Source of the DNA: Bacteroidota bacterium
Lineage (GTDB): Bacteria; Bacteroidota; Bacteroidia; Chitinophagales; Saprospiraceae
Assembly: GCA_963169455.1 (NCBI GenBank)
Contig: CAUJDW010000109.1
Location: 1-51,996 of the forward strand
Reading direction: 5' to 3'
Length of the DNA stretch: 51,996 bases
The notes beneath the pieces were generated by a model. It worked only from the letters and a program-made list of their open reading frames with translations. It did not search any database and was not told the DNA's origin. Shown here in pieces: positions 42,289 to 51,798 of this stretch. A program made the translations under genes and the position numbers. Positions within the stretch are counted from its first letter, which is position 1; each line of letters opens with the position of its first letter.

Positions 42289-42669
42289 ATGAAATATACC
42301 TTTCTTCTCCTGCTGGCAAGCCTGTTTATGGCCTGTGGAAGTTCCAGAGGACAAAAACCTTCAGAAAACGCCCTTCAGAAGATCCGTTTTGACTTGTCGC
42401 GGCTCGATGAGCGCGGCCTGTACGGCCCTGAAAGCGGGAAGGAGGCCCTCGACTATGAATTCTGCATACCCCGCGGTGAAGCCTATCGGCGCGAGGTAGA
42501 GGGCATCGACACCACATTGCGAATACAAACAGCAGCGGGGCGCATCGGCTGCGGCCCGGAGCAGTACCTCTGTATCGGCAACACCCACCAGCCAAACTGG
42601 CGGCGGGTTATCTACCGCCTGGCGGAATTGCCTTTTGTGGAAAAGATCGAACAGGTGTTTTGGGAGTGA
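42289..42669 (+). CDS. Small lipoprotein of unknown function
   Basis: A 126-residue protein with a lipobox ending at Cys16 (LFMACGSS), making it an exported lipoprotein. The mature part has three Cys (FCIPRGE, IGCGPEQYLC) that could form a disulfide, and a C-terminal helix-strand pattern. It contains no motif I recognise. It sits between a GNAT gene and an Uma2 gene in the same direction. Confidence 0.65.
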   Translation: MKYTFLLLLASLFMACGSSRGQKPSENALQKIRFDLSRLDERGLYGPESGKEALDYEFCIPRGEAYRREVEGIDTTLRIQTAAGRIGCGPEQYLCIGNTHQPNWRRVIYRLAELPFVEKIEQVFWE

Positions 42670-42755
42670 AGACACTTCCAGGGCCGGACAGGGAGCAGGT
42701 AGTGCGTGGACAAATTGTAAAAAACCGTTATCTTGTATTTCCAATCTGATGAAAT

Positions 42756-43391
42756 ATGAGCCCAGGCACAGCAGCAAAAGCGGACAACCTTATAGAGGAC
42801 ATTCTCCGGATGGGCGGGGAACTGACGGTGAAAGGGCTTTCCCGGGACCAATTCATCACCCTATCCGAACAATACCCCGACCTGCGTATGGAGCGGGAGA
42901 AAAATGGAAACATTATCATCTTGACTCCTGTAAAAGGCGGAAGCGGGTTCAGGGAAAACCGGCTCTCTACCCGCGTTACTATTTGGCGCCTGCAAACTGG
43001 CCTGGGAGAGGTTTTCAGCCCCAGCACCGGTTTTGACCTGGCCGGAGGAGCGGTAAAAAGCCCGGATGTAGCCTGGCTGAGCAATGAAAGATGGGCCCGG
43101 TTAAGCCCCCGGCAAATTGAAGAAGGTTTCATTCCTGTGGCGCCCGATTTTGTCGCTGAGATCCGTTCCCAAAGCGACCGCCTTCCCCGGCTTAAGAAAA
43201 AAATGCAGGAAAGCTGGATGGCCAATGGAGTGCGCCTGGCCTGGCTGATCGACCCTTACGAAGAAAAAGCTTTTATCTACAGGGCTGGCGAGGAACCTGA
43301 AACCATAAGCGGGTTCGATAAAACCCTGTCAGGCGAAAACGTTCTACCCGGCTTTGTACTGGATCTCTCAGAATTCAAATTGTTCTCCTGA
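42756..43391 (+). CDS. Uma2 family (DUF820) putative endonuclease
   Basis: A 211-residue Uma2/DUF820 protein, a PD-(D/E)XK-like family. The conserved parts are PDVAWLS near residue 107 and PDFVAEIRSQSDRL, followed by KMQESWMANGVRLAWLIDP, which supply the Asp, Glu and Lys/Arg of the fold. The family is large in cyanobacteria and frequent in Bacteroidota; its role is not established and nuclease activity is predicted from fold. The last 24 bases overlap the 3' end of the convergent methyltransferase gene. Confidence 0.85.
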   Translation: MSPGTAAKADNLIEDILRMGGELTVKGLSRDQFITLSEQYPDLRMEREKNGNIIILTPVKGGSGFRENRLSTRVTIWRLQTGLGEVFSPSTGFDLAGGAVKSPDVAWLSNERWARLSPRQIEEGFIPVAPDFVAEIRSQSDRLPRLKKKMQESWMANGVRLAWLIDPYEEKAFIYRAGEEPETISGFDKTLSGENVLPGFVLDLSEFKLFS

Positions 43392-44318
43392 CAGCAACGC
43401 CTTCATAGCTTTGATATCCCCCGGCCTGGTGCGGCAGCATCCACCGATAAGGCGCGCCCCGGCCCGAACCCATTCCAGGGGTAATTTCCCGAAACCTTGC
43501 TCATGGCTTCCGCTTATCCAGCAATGGTGCGCGGCATCCCATGGCTCCCCGCTGTTGGGGTAGGCCAGCAAGGGCTTTTTCGTGTGCTTTTTGGCTTCCT
43601 GCAGCAGCGCGGCGGCATAGCGGGGCGCCGTGCAATTCAGGCCGGCGGCTACGGCCTGGGGAGAACCATTGGCCAGGCGGACGCCTTCGGAAAAGGGTTC
43701 CCCCTGGCTTAGGCGCGATGCATCCCGGCAACTGAAGCTCAGCCAGGCAGTAGCGCCGGGGTATTCCTCCAGCAGGCGCAACAAAGCTTCCGCTTCTTCG
43801 GGGCAGGGTATGGTTTCGAAGGCCAGCAAGTCCGGGCCGGCATTCAGCAGGGCCTCCAGGCGGGGGCGGTGCCAGTCCATGAGTTCCCGTACGCTGAGCC
43901 CGTAGCGGCCTCTGTACTCCGAGCCATCCGCCAGGAAGGCGCCGTATGGCCCGACGGAGGCGGCAACCAAAGGGAACAGCCTTCCCTGCCGGTTATTTTC
44001 CACATCCCAGAACCGGCGCCGGGCTTCCCCGGCCAGCCGGACGCTGAGCTGCATCAGTTCGCGGGCCTTTTGCCGGGAAAGGCCCCGGCGCTGCAGGCCC
44101 TCGAAACTGGCCTGATAGCTGGCCGTAACAGCCACATCGGCGCCGGCGAGGAAATAATCGAGATGAACCTGCCGGATGAGTTCCGGCTGTTCCAGTAATA
44201 CCTTAGCCGACCAGAGCGGATCCTGAAGGCTGGCGCCACGGGCTTCCAGTTCGGTGGCCAGCCCGCCATCGAGGAACAGGATGCGCTGTTGTTGTAAAAG
44301 GTTTTCGAGCTTTTTCAT
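43368..44318 (-). CDS. mmuM: Homocysteine S-methyltransferase
   Basis: A 316-residue single-domain zinc methyltransferase. It transfers a methyl group from S-methylmethionine or S-adenosylmethionine to homocysteine, giving methionine. The three zinc cysteines are in GLNCTAPRY and GGCCRTRPGD, and the start FLDGGLATELEARG is typical of the family. Lacking cobalamin domains, it is MmuM-like rather than MetH. The symbol is by family. A CCTGAA-GT-TTCAGG dyad lies directly before the start at 44327-44340. Confidence 0.88.
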   Translation of the reverse strand: MKKLENLLQQQRILFLDGGLATELEARGASLQDPLWSAKVLLEQPELIRQVHLDYFLAGADVAVTASYQASFEGLQRRGLSRQKARELMQLSVRLAGEARRRFWDVENNRQGRLFPLVAASVGPYGAFLADGSEYRGRYGLSVRELMDWHRPRLEALLNAGPDLLAFETIPCPEEAEALLRLLEEYPGATAWLSFSCRDASRLSQGEPFSEGVRLANGSPQAVAAGLNCTAPRYAAALLQEAKKHTKKPLLAYPNSGEPWDAAHHCWISGSHEQGFGKLPLEWVRAGARLIGGCCRTRPGDIKAMKALLSGEQFEF

Positions 44319-44526
44319 TGCATGAACCTGAAGTTTCAGGCAGGGATAATGGCAGCAGGCGGCTCAGGGCCCCCGCATGCATCTTTCCGCCAATTCATTT
44401 GTCTATTAAACCATGGCGTTCAGCCTCCCTGGTACAGCCAAAAGCGATATTCATACATTCCCGGATGCGGGCTTATTCATTTTTTTCTAATTTCATTCCA
44501 TTCATTAACCTAAAAATCACCCAATC

Positions 44527-46464
44527 ATGAAAAACCTTTTACCCTTTTTCCTGGTTTGCGCCCCTCTTTTTGCCATGGGGCAGCCTATTCAGGCCAACCT
44601 GCTGGGCCACTGGTCGGACCCCGCCATCGTACCAGCCTTTTTCGACAATCCTTACCACGATGTGTGGGGCATTGTCATAGATGGAAAGGAGTACGGGGTG
44701 ATCACTTCGACATCCGGCTTCCACATTTTTGACGTCAGTGAAATTTCCACGCCGCTGGAGCCTCTGGCTTTCATTCCCGGCACAGCCCAGGGCAGCGGCA
44801 TCAGCCACCGGGACATCAAGGCATACCAGCACTATCTCATAGCCGTGGCCGATGAAGGCCCCAGCGCCCTGCAGGTCATCGATGTCAGTGGTTTGCCGGA
44901 GTCCGTTGAACTCGTTTATGAATCAAACGAATTTATCATCACGGCGCACAACATTTTCATCGACGAGCCCAACGCGCGCCTCTACCTTGCCGGCGGCGCC
45001 GGGCACACCCTGAAGGTTGTATCTCTGGAAAACCCGGAACAACCCGTTTTGCTCGCATCATTCCCATCGGCAGAGTACCCCATTCCCTATATCCACGACC
45101 TGTACGTGCGCGACAACATCGCCTACCTGCACGCCGGCCCGGAGGGTTTGATCGTTGCCGATTTCACCGATGCGGCCAACCCTGTTTTACTGGGGTCTAT
45201 GGACACTTACACGCAGCAGGGGTACAACCACTCCGGCTGGTTGTCGGACGATGGCCAATACTATTACCTGTGCGACGAAACCCATGGCTCCGACGTCAAG
45301 ATCGTTGACATGAGCGACCTTTCCGCCATGCGGGTCATTTCCACCATGAACCCGGCGTCTTATCAGCAGCAGATTCCCCACAACGTATATCCCAAAGATG
45401 GGCTGCTGTATGTGTCCTACTATTACGACGGCTTACAGGTGTTTGATGTTTCGAACCCCATTTTCCCCAGGCGGGTGGCTTATTTCGACACCTATGACGG
45501 CCCGAACGGCGATTACTTTGCCGGCGCCTGGGGGGTTTTCACCCTGCCTTCCGGGAAGGTGCTGGTTTCGGACATGAACAACGGCTTTTATGTATTTGCA
45601 CCGATAGAAGCCCCTCCGAATACTGCAGCGACCCCCAGTATTTCCAGAATACAGGCCTGCCAGGGCGAGCCGACGGAATTTTCCCTCTGGATCGGCCCCG
45701 GGCTGGAGGGGGAGGTAACGATCTCCACGGAAGGCACTTCACCCGGCCTGGAAGTCAACCTGAGCAGCACAACCGCCATGCCGGGCGACATCATCGAGGG
45801 GAGCATCACGGCAACAGTAGCCGGCGATGACCTGTCCGTGGTATTTAACACCACAGACGGCCAAAACGCAGGCAGCAGCCAGATTCCGGCCTACATCCTG
45901 GGGCCGCCCGCGCCGCCAAACCTCCTTGCTCCCCCCGACAACAAGGAAAATGTGCAACTTTCCCCATTCTTCATCTGGGTCAATGCCGGGCCCATGCACC
46001 CCCGGCGGCTCGAGATATCGACGGATGCCGATGATTTCGAAGGCAATATCATATTTACCAATCCGGCGCCCGGCAATTCCCTGAACCTGCCCATCGGCCT
46101 GGAGGGCAATACCACTTATTACTGGCGCATCGTCACCACCGGCGAATGCGGCGAAAGCATTTCCGGCGTATTTTCCTTCACCACGATGGTTGTCAACAGC
46201 ATTTCGGAGATTGCAGGCAACAGTTTCCAGCTCTTTCCCAACCCGGCTTCCGAAAACATCCTGCTTGCTTTCGGCAGGCCTTTGGAGGAACCCATCCGGA
46301 TCGAGTGGCTGCAGGCTGGCGGCCAGCGGATAAGGATGGAAAGCCTGGCCGCGGGCGCCACGGAGATCAGGCAAAGCCTCGCCGGGCTTCCTGCCGGGCT
46401 GTATTTTCTACGCCTGTCGACGGGCGGCCAGTCCGTCACCCGGAAAGTGGTGGTCAGGCATTAA
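44527..46464 (+). CDS. Choice-of-anchor B (LVIVD repeat) secreted protein with T9SS tail
   Basis: A 645-residue secreted protein with a signal peptide (to about residue 18). Residues about 25-360 contain repeating units with phrases like VVSLENPEQPVLLASF, VADFTDAANPVLLGSM and VFDVSNPIFPRRVAYF, the LVIVD/choice-of-anchor B beta-propeller pattern. Residues about 370-555 contain immunoglobulin-like beta domains, and the last 85 or so (SFQLFPNPASENILLAF onward) form a T9SS sorting domain. Likely surface-exposed; binding partner unknown. It is convergent with the VIT-VWA gene, with two large hairpins between. Confidence 0.87.
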   Translation: MKNLLPFFLVCAPLFAMGQPIQANLLGHWSDPAIVPAFFDNPYHDVWGIVIDGKEYGVITSTSGFHIFDVSEISTPLEPLAFIPGTAQGSGISHRDIKAYQHYLIAVADEGPSALQVIDVSGLPESVELVYESNEFIITAHNIFIDEPNARLYLAGGAGHTLKVVSLENPEQPVLLASFPSAEYPIPYIHDLYVRDNIAYLHAGPEGLIVADFTDAANPVLLGSMDTYTQQGYNHSGWLSDDGQYYYLCDETHGSDVKIVDMSDLSAMRVISTMNPASYQQQIPHNVYPKDGLLYVSYYYDGLQVFDVSNPIFPRRVAYFDTYDGPNGDYFAGAWGVFTLPSGKVLVSDMNNGFYVFAPIEAPPNTAATPSISRIQACQGEPTEFSLWIGPGLEGEVTISTEGTSPGLEVNLSSTTAMPGDIIEGSITATVAGDDLSVVFNTTDGQNAGSSQIPAYILGPPAPPNLLAPPDNKENVQLSPFFIWVNAGPMHPRRLEISTDADDFEGNIIFTNPAPGNSLNLPIGLEGNTTYYWRIVTTGECGESISGVFSFTTMVVNSISEIAGNSFQLFPNPASENILLAFGRPLEEPIRIEWLQAGGQRIRMESLAAGATEIRQSLAGLPAGLYFLRLSTGGQSVTRKVVVRH

Positions 46465-46473
46465 ACCCATACT

Positions 46474-46555
46474 CGAATCCAGGGCTAAGCAGTCATGCTG
46501 CCGCAAGGCTGGAGCGCCGACACCCGGTGCTTCCCCTGGCTTAGCCCTGGATTCG
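46474..46555. repeat. Long inverted repeat, 17-bp arms
   Basis: CGAATCCAGGGCTAAGC (46474-46490) is perfectly repeated in reverse at 46539-46555, with a 48-base spacer. It begins 9 bases after the stop of the choice-of-anchor B gene. Confidence 0.8.
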
Positions 46556-46611
46556 CATACTGAATATCCCTTTCGCAGGTTACTATTCAGGACTTCTTAG
46601 CAGCATTATCC

Positions 46612-46698
46612 GGAACGCGGGCCGGCGGCCCGTGACGCAGGCAAAGCCACTCCAAAGGCCCCCTGATTATCACTTCGCGGGCCGCCGGCCCGCGTTCC
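46612..46698. repeat. Long inverted repeat, 21-bp GC-rich arms
   Basis: The 21-base arm at 46612-46632 (starting GGAACGCGGG) is perfectly repeated in reverse at 46678-46698, with a 45-base spacer. Each arm is itself a small hairpin (CGGGCC-GGC-GGCCCG), so a cross-shaped fold is possible. It ends 15 bases before the convergent gene's stop. Confidence 0.8.
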
Positions 46699-46712
46699 AA
46701 CCTAAAGCATTT

Positions 46713-48884
46713 CTAAATCTTAACCAGTTTCAGCTGAACCTGGCCCCCCTGCGGGCTGTCCGCTATGAGAAAATACACTCCCGGGGGCAGTTCGCGGCCA
46801 TCGAGGCTTCTGCCGTCCCATAGCAGGGTAAGCTCGCCGTTCTGGAATACGCCGTCCGTGTCGGGCAGGGCCACCAGGCGCCCCATGCTGTCATAGATGG
46901 CGATGCGCAGGCCGGCCAGCCCTATGCCTTTCCTGTGTCCTATCCTGATGGACTGCTGCCGGGCGAAGGGGTTGGGGAAGGCTTCAACCCAGAGCAGATT
47001 GTTTTCTCCACCCTCCTCTTCTGCCGTTCCGATGACGATCGGCCCGCCGCCCTGTGTGGGGTCGATGCAGTCAATGCAGGGCTCCCCGCCCTGATTGGGC
47101 TCCAGGCAAAGGAAAGCGGTGTGCAGCGAAAGCACCCGATGCTCGATACTCTGTTCGACGATCTCCTCGACGGTAGCGTCGCCCTGGGCGCTGCCCTCAA
47201 GGGATAGCAGGTAGTTGCCTACCCATATCTCCTCGGCCAGGGTGTCGATGGCGTTAACCAGCGCTTCATCCACCGACAAACCGGCCATTTGGGGCATTCC
47301 ATCGGTAAATGCGGCATATTGCAGCGTTAAGGGGAAGGCCCCCTGGTATTTGCCCACCTGATACAGGGGGCGCCGCAGCGGCACGTTGACGGTGCTGCCG
47401 CCAAGGAGGAAGCGGTTGTAACAAAAGCCGTTTGACATGCTGGTGTGCAATTCCACCGAGCCCCGCAGGCGGTCGGCGGCTTCAAGGGCTTTGCGGAGCT
47501 TGTAGCGGTACTGCCCCGCCCGGCGATAACTGCCGCCCGAAAGGCGCGACAGTTCGGAGTAGAAAAACTCGTTGCCCTTCCAGTCGAACTCCAGGCCGGT
47601 CCACCAGTCCCACCACCCGGAAATATTGGTATTCTGGTAGTCGATGACATGAAAGGCAGCCAGAGCGAATCCCGGCGCGTCAGTGATATCCTCAATGAGC
47701 GATTCTGCATATTGAGGGTCTCCCTCACTCTGGGAATTGGAGGCCAGGAGAATATCAGCCGGGCGGTTTTCGGCTTCGATCAGTTGCAGGAGCCCATCGA
47801 TAGCCGCGGGGAGGTACCCGTTTTCCGGTAAATCCAGGCCGGGGCCGAGGGCGTCAAAAACGGCCTGAATAACCCCTTCTTCGCCCGGCATCGGGCCGGC
47901 CATAAGGGATTCCAGTCCAAAGGGAGTGGTCGTGCTTGTCCAGAGCATAAAAGTGTCGGCCGGCGTCAGGCCGGCAAGCAGTTCAGTGCGCAGGGCTTCC
48001 AGCAAATCCGCCGGACTCAGGTTGTTGGTGTTATCGAGCTTGTAGTCCAGCAGAATGAAAAGGTTACGCCCCGGGCCTTCGGGCAGGTTGAGCAGCTGTT
48101 CGGGCAGCACCACGGCCTGATAGATGTTCAGGCTGTCGTTTCGGTTTACGTAAACGCCATTATCGAGCGGGGCGTCCATGGCAAAGGTGAGGCTGCCTCT
48201 GAAGTTTTCCGGAAGAATGGCCGTGCGGGAGAAGGGCCCCAGTTCCGGGCTTTGGAACCACTGGAAGGCCTGATCGGGCAGTTCAGGGATATAGGGCTGG
48301 CCCCATTCCGGGCCCATCCAGGCGCGCAGTTCGAGGCTGTCGGGCGGCGTGTTAGAGGCATTGATGATCTCCATGGGGAGTTCGAAGCTGACGCTTTCGG
48401 CCGTCCAGTCAGCCGGCATCAGGTAGCTGATCTTCAGGCGGCGGGAGCCATTTACCGGCAGCGGATAAACGCGGAGCTGGTATTGCCCGGGGCCTTTTTT
48501 GAAGAGGATGGAAGGGTCCTGCCTGCGGTTGACGATCTCCTCGTAAATGGTGGTTGCCGTGCGGCGGTCCAGAATGTCCGCCCTGACGATGATGGTATCC
48601 ACCCAAAGCCAGGAGTCATAGACGAGGGCTTCTTCCGGCAGGCTGAAATCGAGGACGATTTCCAGCGAATCGGCATTCGGGAAGCTGGCCCCTTCCGCGG
48701 AAAGCGTCAGGAAGAGGCCGACATCGGCGTAGATGCCCTGGGGTTCGATAGTAAGGGCTGCGGCTTCAACAGAGCCCTGCTTCAGGTTCCAGGTGCGGTC
48801 GGGGTCGAGCACCGAGAGGGTAGCCTGGGAAGCTAGCTTGCCGGCCAGGCTAAAAAGGAGGGCGAGGAGTATGGTTGTTCTCAT
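46713..48884 (-). CDS. Secreted VIT-VWA domain protein with T9SS tail
   Basis: A 723-residue secreted protein with a signal peptide (to about residue 20). A VIT (vault protein inter-alpha-trypsin) domain occupies about 30-170, with RRTATTIYEEIVNRRQDPS and YQLRVYPLPVNGSRRLKISY. A VWA-like domain follows at about 255-430 (NLFILLDYKLDNTNN; the metal site is poorly conserved). The end, from WVEAFPNPFARQQSIRIG, is a T9SS sorting domain with a FlgD-like fold signature (YDSMGRLVALPD, LLWDGRSLDGRELPPGVY). It probably sits on the cell surface; function unknown. Confidence 0.85.
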   Translation of the reverse strand: MRTTILLALLFSLAGKLASQATLSVLDPDRTWNLKQGSVEAAALTIEPQGIYADVGLFLTLSAEGASFPNADSLEIVLDFSLPEEALVYDSWLWVDTIIVRADILDRRTATTIYEEIVNRRQDPSILFKKGPGQYQLRVYPLPVNGSRRLKISYLMPADWTAESVSFELPMEIINASNTPPDSLELRAWMGPEWGQPYIPELPDQAFQWFQSPELGPFSRTAILPENFRGSLTFAMDAPLDNGVYVNRNDSLNIYQAVVLPEQLLNLPEGPGRNLFILLDYKLDNTNNLSPADLLEALRTELLAGLTPADTFMLWTSTTTPFGLESLMAGPMPGEEGVIQAVFDALGPGLDLPENGYLPAAIDGLLQLIEAENRPADILLASNSQSEGDPQYAESLIEDITDAPGFALAAFHVIDYQNTNISGWWDWWTGLEFDWKGNEFFYSELSRLSGGSYRRAGQYRYKLRKALEAADRLRGSVELHTSMSNGFCYNRFLLGGSTVNVPLRRPLYQVGKYQGAFPLTLQYAAFTDGMPQMAGLSVDEALVNAIDTLAEEIWVGNYLLSLEGSAQGDATVEEIVEQSIEHRVLSLHTAFLCLEPNQGGEPCIDCIDPTQGGGPIVIGTAEEEGGENNLLWVEAFPNPFARQQSIRIGHRKGIGLAGLRIAIYDSMGRLVALPDTDGVFQNGELTLLWDGRSLDGRELPPGVYFLIADSPQGGQVQLKLVKI

Positions 48885-49289
48885 AATCTATGGTTTATAT
48901 ATTGATATATTTCCATATTATTAAGGGAGGTTCGGAAAGTATTTTACACGGAGATTCGCGGAGAATGCCTGGATGTTCACAGAGTCAAACCGTTTACAAT
49001 CATAACGCTGCGTATCTTCGTGTCTCCTCTGTGTGACCCTGAGTCAAAAGAACAGGGGTTTTCGGAGCAGCCTCATTGCTATTTTGCCGGCGATGGGAGA
49101 TGGCCGGTTGTTTTTTAGCAAATAATACAGGTAACCAAAAGTATCCTAATAAAATTAAGATATAGGCAGGCAGGATGCAGGGTAAAGGAGGTGGTTGGCA
49201 AGGCAGATTGCGAATATTCGGCCCTAAGCATCTGAATGATTTCCTTTTTTGGTATCTTTAATTTTCATCAAAACAAAACCTTAAACCCC
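48885..49289. other. Non-coding region with degenerate ACACGGAG-type repeats
   Basis: No gene is supported. Repeat-like units at 48944-48966 (TTACACGGAGATTCGCGGAG...) and, inverted, at 49011-49036 resemble each other loosely. A TATCTTTA near-match to the -7 box (49253-49260) lies 30 bases before the muramidase ATG at 49290 and is the likely promoter. Confidence 0.4.
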
Positions 49290-50276
49290 ATGTTAGCAGC
49301 CATTCAAGACCCACGCATTCAGCAGGCTATCAGTTTGCCGGGAAACCAGAATGAAGACTGGAAGCGGGACCTCGAGCGCCTGGAGGCGGGCGATGTAACG
49401 CTGGACCGGAAAACAGCCGGCGAGCACTCGATCCAGGCTATTCAGCGCCTGCTCATCTTTTTGGGATATTCCACGGCTTCGCGGGGAGGTTTCTCCATTG
49501 ACGGCGATTTTGGGCGGGGCACCAACCGCGGGGTGGCGCAGTTCCAGTTTGAGTACGGCCTCAACCCAAAGCTTACCAGGAAGATGCTCTGTTACGATTG
49601 CAGCTGGTCGAACGCCCACCAGCGGATAACCAACATCCCGGACACCAAACTGGATATCCCCACGCTGGAAAAGATGCTGGCCGTGGCGTTGGAAAACATC
49701 GAGAACAAGCACCTGGCCTGCGGCGATTTCGACGAGGCCATTTTCCAGCTCAACAGCAACCACCGGCGCAACTTTTATACCTGCAAGGAGATTGCGGAGC
49801 GCTATCAGGCCGCGGTGGGGAAAGCCGTTCAGCGCCTGAAGGATGAAAAAGAGGCCAGCGTGCACCCTATCTGGCTGCTGACCATTATGAAACAGGAAAC
49901 CGCCGGCGTCATCCGCCCCCGTTTTGAGCAGCACTACCTCAGCCGGCTCAACCAGGCCAATCCGAACGAAGATTTCGCCGAATTGCGCTACCGTTCCATG
50001 AGCTTCGGGCTTGGCCAGATCATGGGCGAGAACTACCGGAAGGTGGGCGCTCCATCAGCCAGGGCGATGTTTGTCAGCCCCGTAGAGGAGCAGATTTACC
50101 ACATCGGCTGTTTCCTGACGGCAAGCCCTGCCACCCGGGCCGTAGTGGCCAAGGCCAACCCTACGGCTGCCGATTTCCGCACAGTAGCCCGCACTTACAA
50201 CGGCTCCGGCTATGAGGCCCACCGCTACCACGAGAGCATCGAGGGCTGGCATCGGGAGTTCCGGTCTTTCTTATAA
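49290..50276 (+). CDS. Peptidoglycan-binding N-acetylmuramidase (PF11860-type)
   Basis: A 328-residue protein with an N-terminal peptidoglycan-binding domain (about 45-100: IQAIQRLLIFLGY, DGDFGRGTNRGVAQFQ) and a C-terminal N-acetylmuramidase domain (about 185-325). The likely catalytic Glu is in MKQETAGVIRPRFEQHYL, and FGLGQIMGENYRKVG is the second family block. No signal peptide is visible, as in phage-type endolysins, so export would need another route. The ATG at 49290 is preferred to a frame start at 49236. No phage genes flank it. Confidence 0.82.
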   Translation: MLAAIQDPRIQQAISLPGNQNEDWKRDLERLEAGDVTLDRKTAGEHSIQAIQRLLIFLGYSTASRGGFSIDGDFGRGTNRGVAQFQFEYGLNPKLTRKMLCYDCSWSNAHQRITNIPDTKLDIPTLEKMLAVALENIENKHLACGDFDEAIFQLNSNHRRNFYTCKEIAERYQAAVGKAVQRLKDEKEASVHPIWLLTIMKQETAGVIRPRFEQHYLSRLNQANPNEDFAELRYRSMSFGLGQIMGENYRKVGAPSARAMFVSPVEEQIYHIGCFLTASPATRAVVAKANPTAADFRTVARTYNGSGYEAHRYHESIEGWHREFRSFL

Positions 50277-50505
50277 TCACGTCGTTCACTTTTTCCCGGG
50301 CGAGGCCCATGAAGCGCCCTGTCCGGAAAAAAGTGGCCGGAGGCGATCGGGCGATTGAACTTTTATCCCTATCTTGCGCGTTATTCAGGCATATTTCCCC
50401 AATGGGGGGATATTTACTAACAAAACATTCAGGACTTTTCCTGCTTAATCTGACTGCTGATCCGGAACCCACCATAGTTTTTGCCAGCCGTTTTTAATTT
50501 CTGTA

Positions 50506-51798
50506 ATGACATTTCAAGATTTGAACCTCATCGAGCCCATCCAGCGGGCTTTAACAACGGCTGGATACAAGAAACCCACTCCCATACAGGCCCAGTCCAT
50601 TCCCATCGCCCTTCAGGGCAGGGACCTGCTGGCCTGTGCGCAGACCGGCACCGGGAAAACGGCGGCCTTTGCCATACCCATCCTGCAGCTCATGGCGGGC
50701 AGCAAGCCCGAAAGCAGGAGCCGGCAAGCCCGGGCCCTGATCCTGGCCCCGACCCGGGAGTTGGCCATACAGATCGGCGAAAGCTTTGATGCTTATGGGA
50801 AAAACCTGCCATTGCGCCATACCGTCATCTTTGGCGGGGTTTCGCAGCATGCCCAGACCCGCAACCTGCAGGCCGGCATCGACATCCTTGTCGCCACGCC
50901 CGGCAGGTTGCTCGACCTGATGAACCAGGGGTTCATCAAACTGGACAAAATCGAATTTTTCGTGCTCGACGAAGCAGACCGCATGCTCGATATGGGCTTC
51001 ATCCATGATGTGAAGCGGGTGATCCGCCAGTTGCCTGCCCGCCGGCAGACGTTGTTCTTTTCCGCCACCATGCCGCCGGCAGTGGCCGACCTGGCCAACG
51101 GCATCCTCACCCGGCCCGAAAAGGTAGCTGTCGACCCGGTTTCCTCCACCGCCGAAAGAGTCGAGCAAGCCGTTTACTTTGTTGAAAAAAAGCAAAAACT
51201 GGGCCTGCTCATCCATCTGCTGAACACCGAGGACATTCCAAGCGTCCTGGTTTTCACCCGCACCAAACACGGCGCCAACCGGGTCGTCAAGGACCTCGAC
51301 AAAAAGGGCGTCAGAGCTGAGGCCATCCACGGCAACAAATCACAGAACGCCCGCCAGCAGGCGCTGAGCAATTTCAAGGCCCGCCGCACCCGCGTACTGG
51401 TGGCCACTGATATTGCTGCACGTGGCATCGATGTGGAAGACCTCACCCATGTAATCAACTACGACCTGCCGAATATCCCGGAGACCTATGTACACCGTAT
51501 CGGCCGCACCGGGCGGGCCGGCGCCAGCGGGACTGCCTTTTCCTTCTGTGACCAGGAAGAACAGGCTTACCTGCGGGATATCCAGAAGCTGGCCGGCCAG
51601 CGTATTCCCGTGGCCAGGAACCACCCTTTCCAGATGGAAGAAGGCCAGGAAGCCATGCAGGCCATGCCAACCGCCACTGCTCCCAGGCAAACAGCCAACG
51701 GGAGTGGCCGCGACCCCAACCGCCCGCATCAAAATAACCGGAGCAACAGGAACAAAAACCGCCGCAGGCCGAAGCGCAGCAATGCAGTGAACAAATAA
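50506..51798 (+). CDS. DEAD-box RNA helicase, RhlE-type
   Basis: A 430-residue helicase with all family motifs in order: Q motif [49 protein letters not shown] and [10 protein letters not shown]. The C-terminal 50 or so residues are a basic Arg/Asn-rich tail ([16 protein letters not shown]) expected to bind RNA. RhlE proteins help ribosome assembly and RNA turnover, including at low temperature. The gene's last 47 bases are part of the window-end palindrome; its reading frame is intact there. Confidence 0.95.
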   Translation: MTFQDLNLIEPIQRALTTAGYKKPTPIQAQSIPIALQGRDLLACAQTGTGKTAAFAIPILQLMAGSKPESRSRQARALILAPTRELAIQIGESFDAYGKNLPLRHTVIFGGVSQHAQTRNLQAGIDILVATPGRLLDLMNQGFIKLDKIEFFVLDEADRMLDMGFIHDVKRVIRQLPARRQTLFFSATMPPAVADLANGILTRPEKVAVDPVSSTAERVEQAVYFVEKKQKLGLLIHLLNTEDIPSVLVFTRTKHGANRVVKDLDKKGVRAEAIHGNKSQNARQQALSNFKARRTRVLVATDIAARGIDVEDLTHVINYDLPNIPETYVHRIGRTGRAGASGTAFSFCDQEEQAYLRDIQKLAGQRIPVARNHPFQMEEGQEAMQAMPTATAPRQTANGSGRDPNRPHQNNRSNRNKNRRRPKRSNAVNK

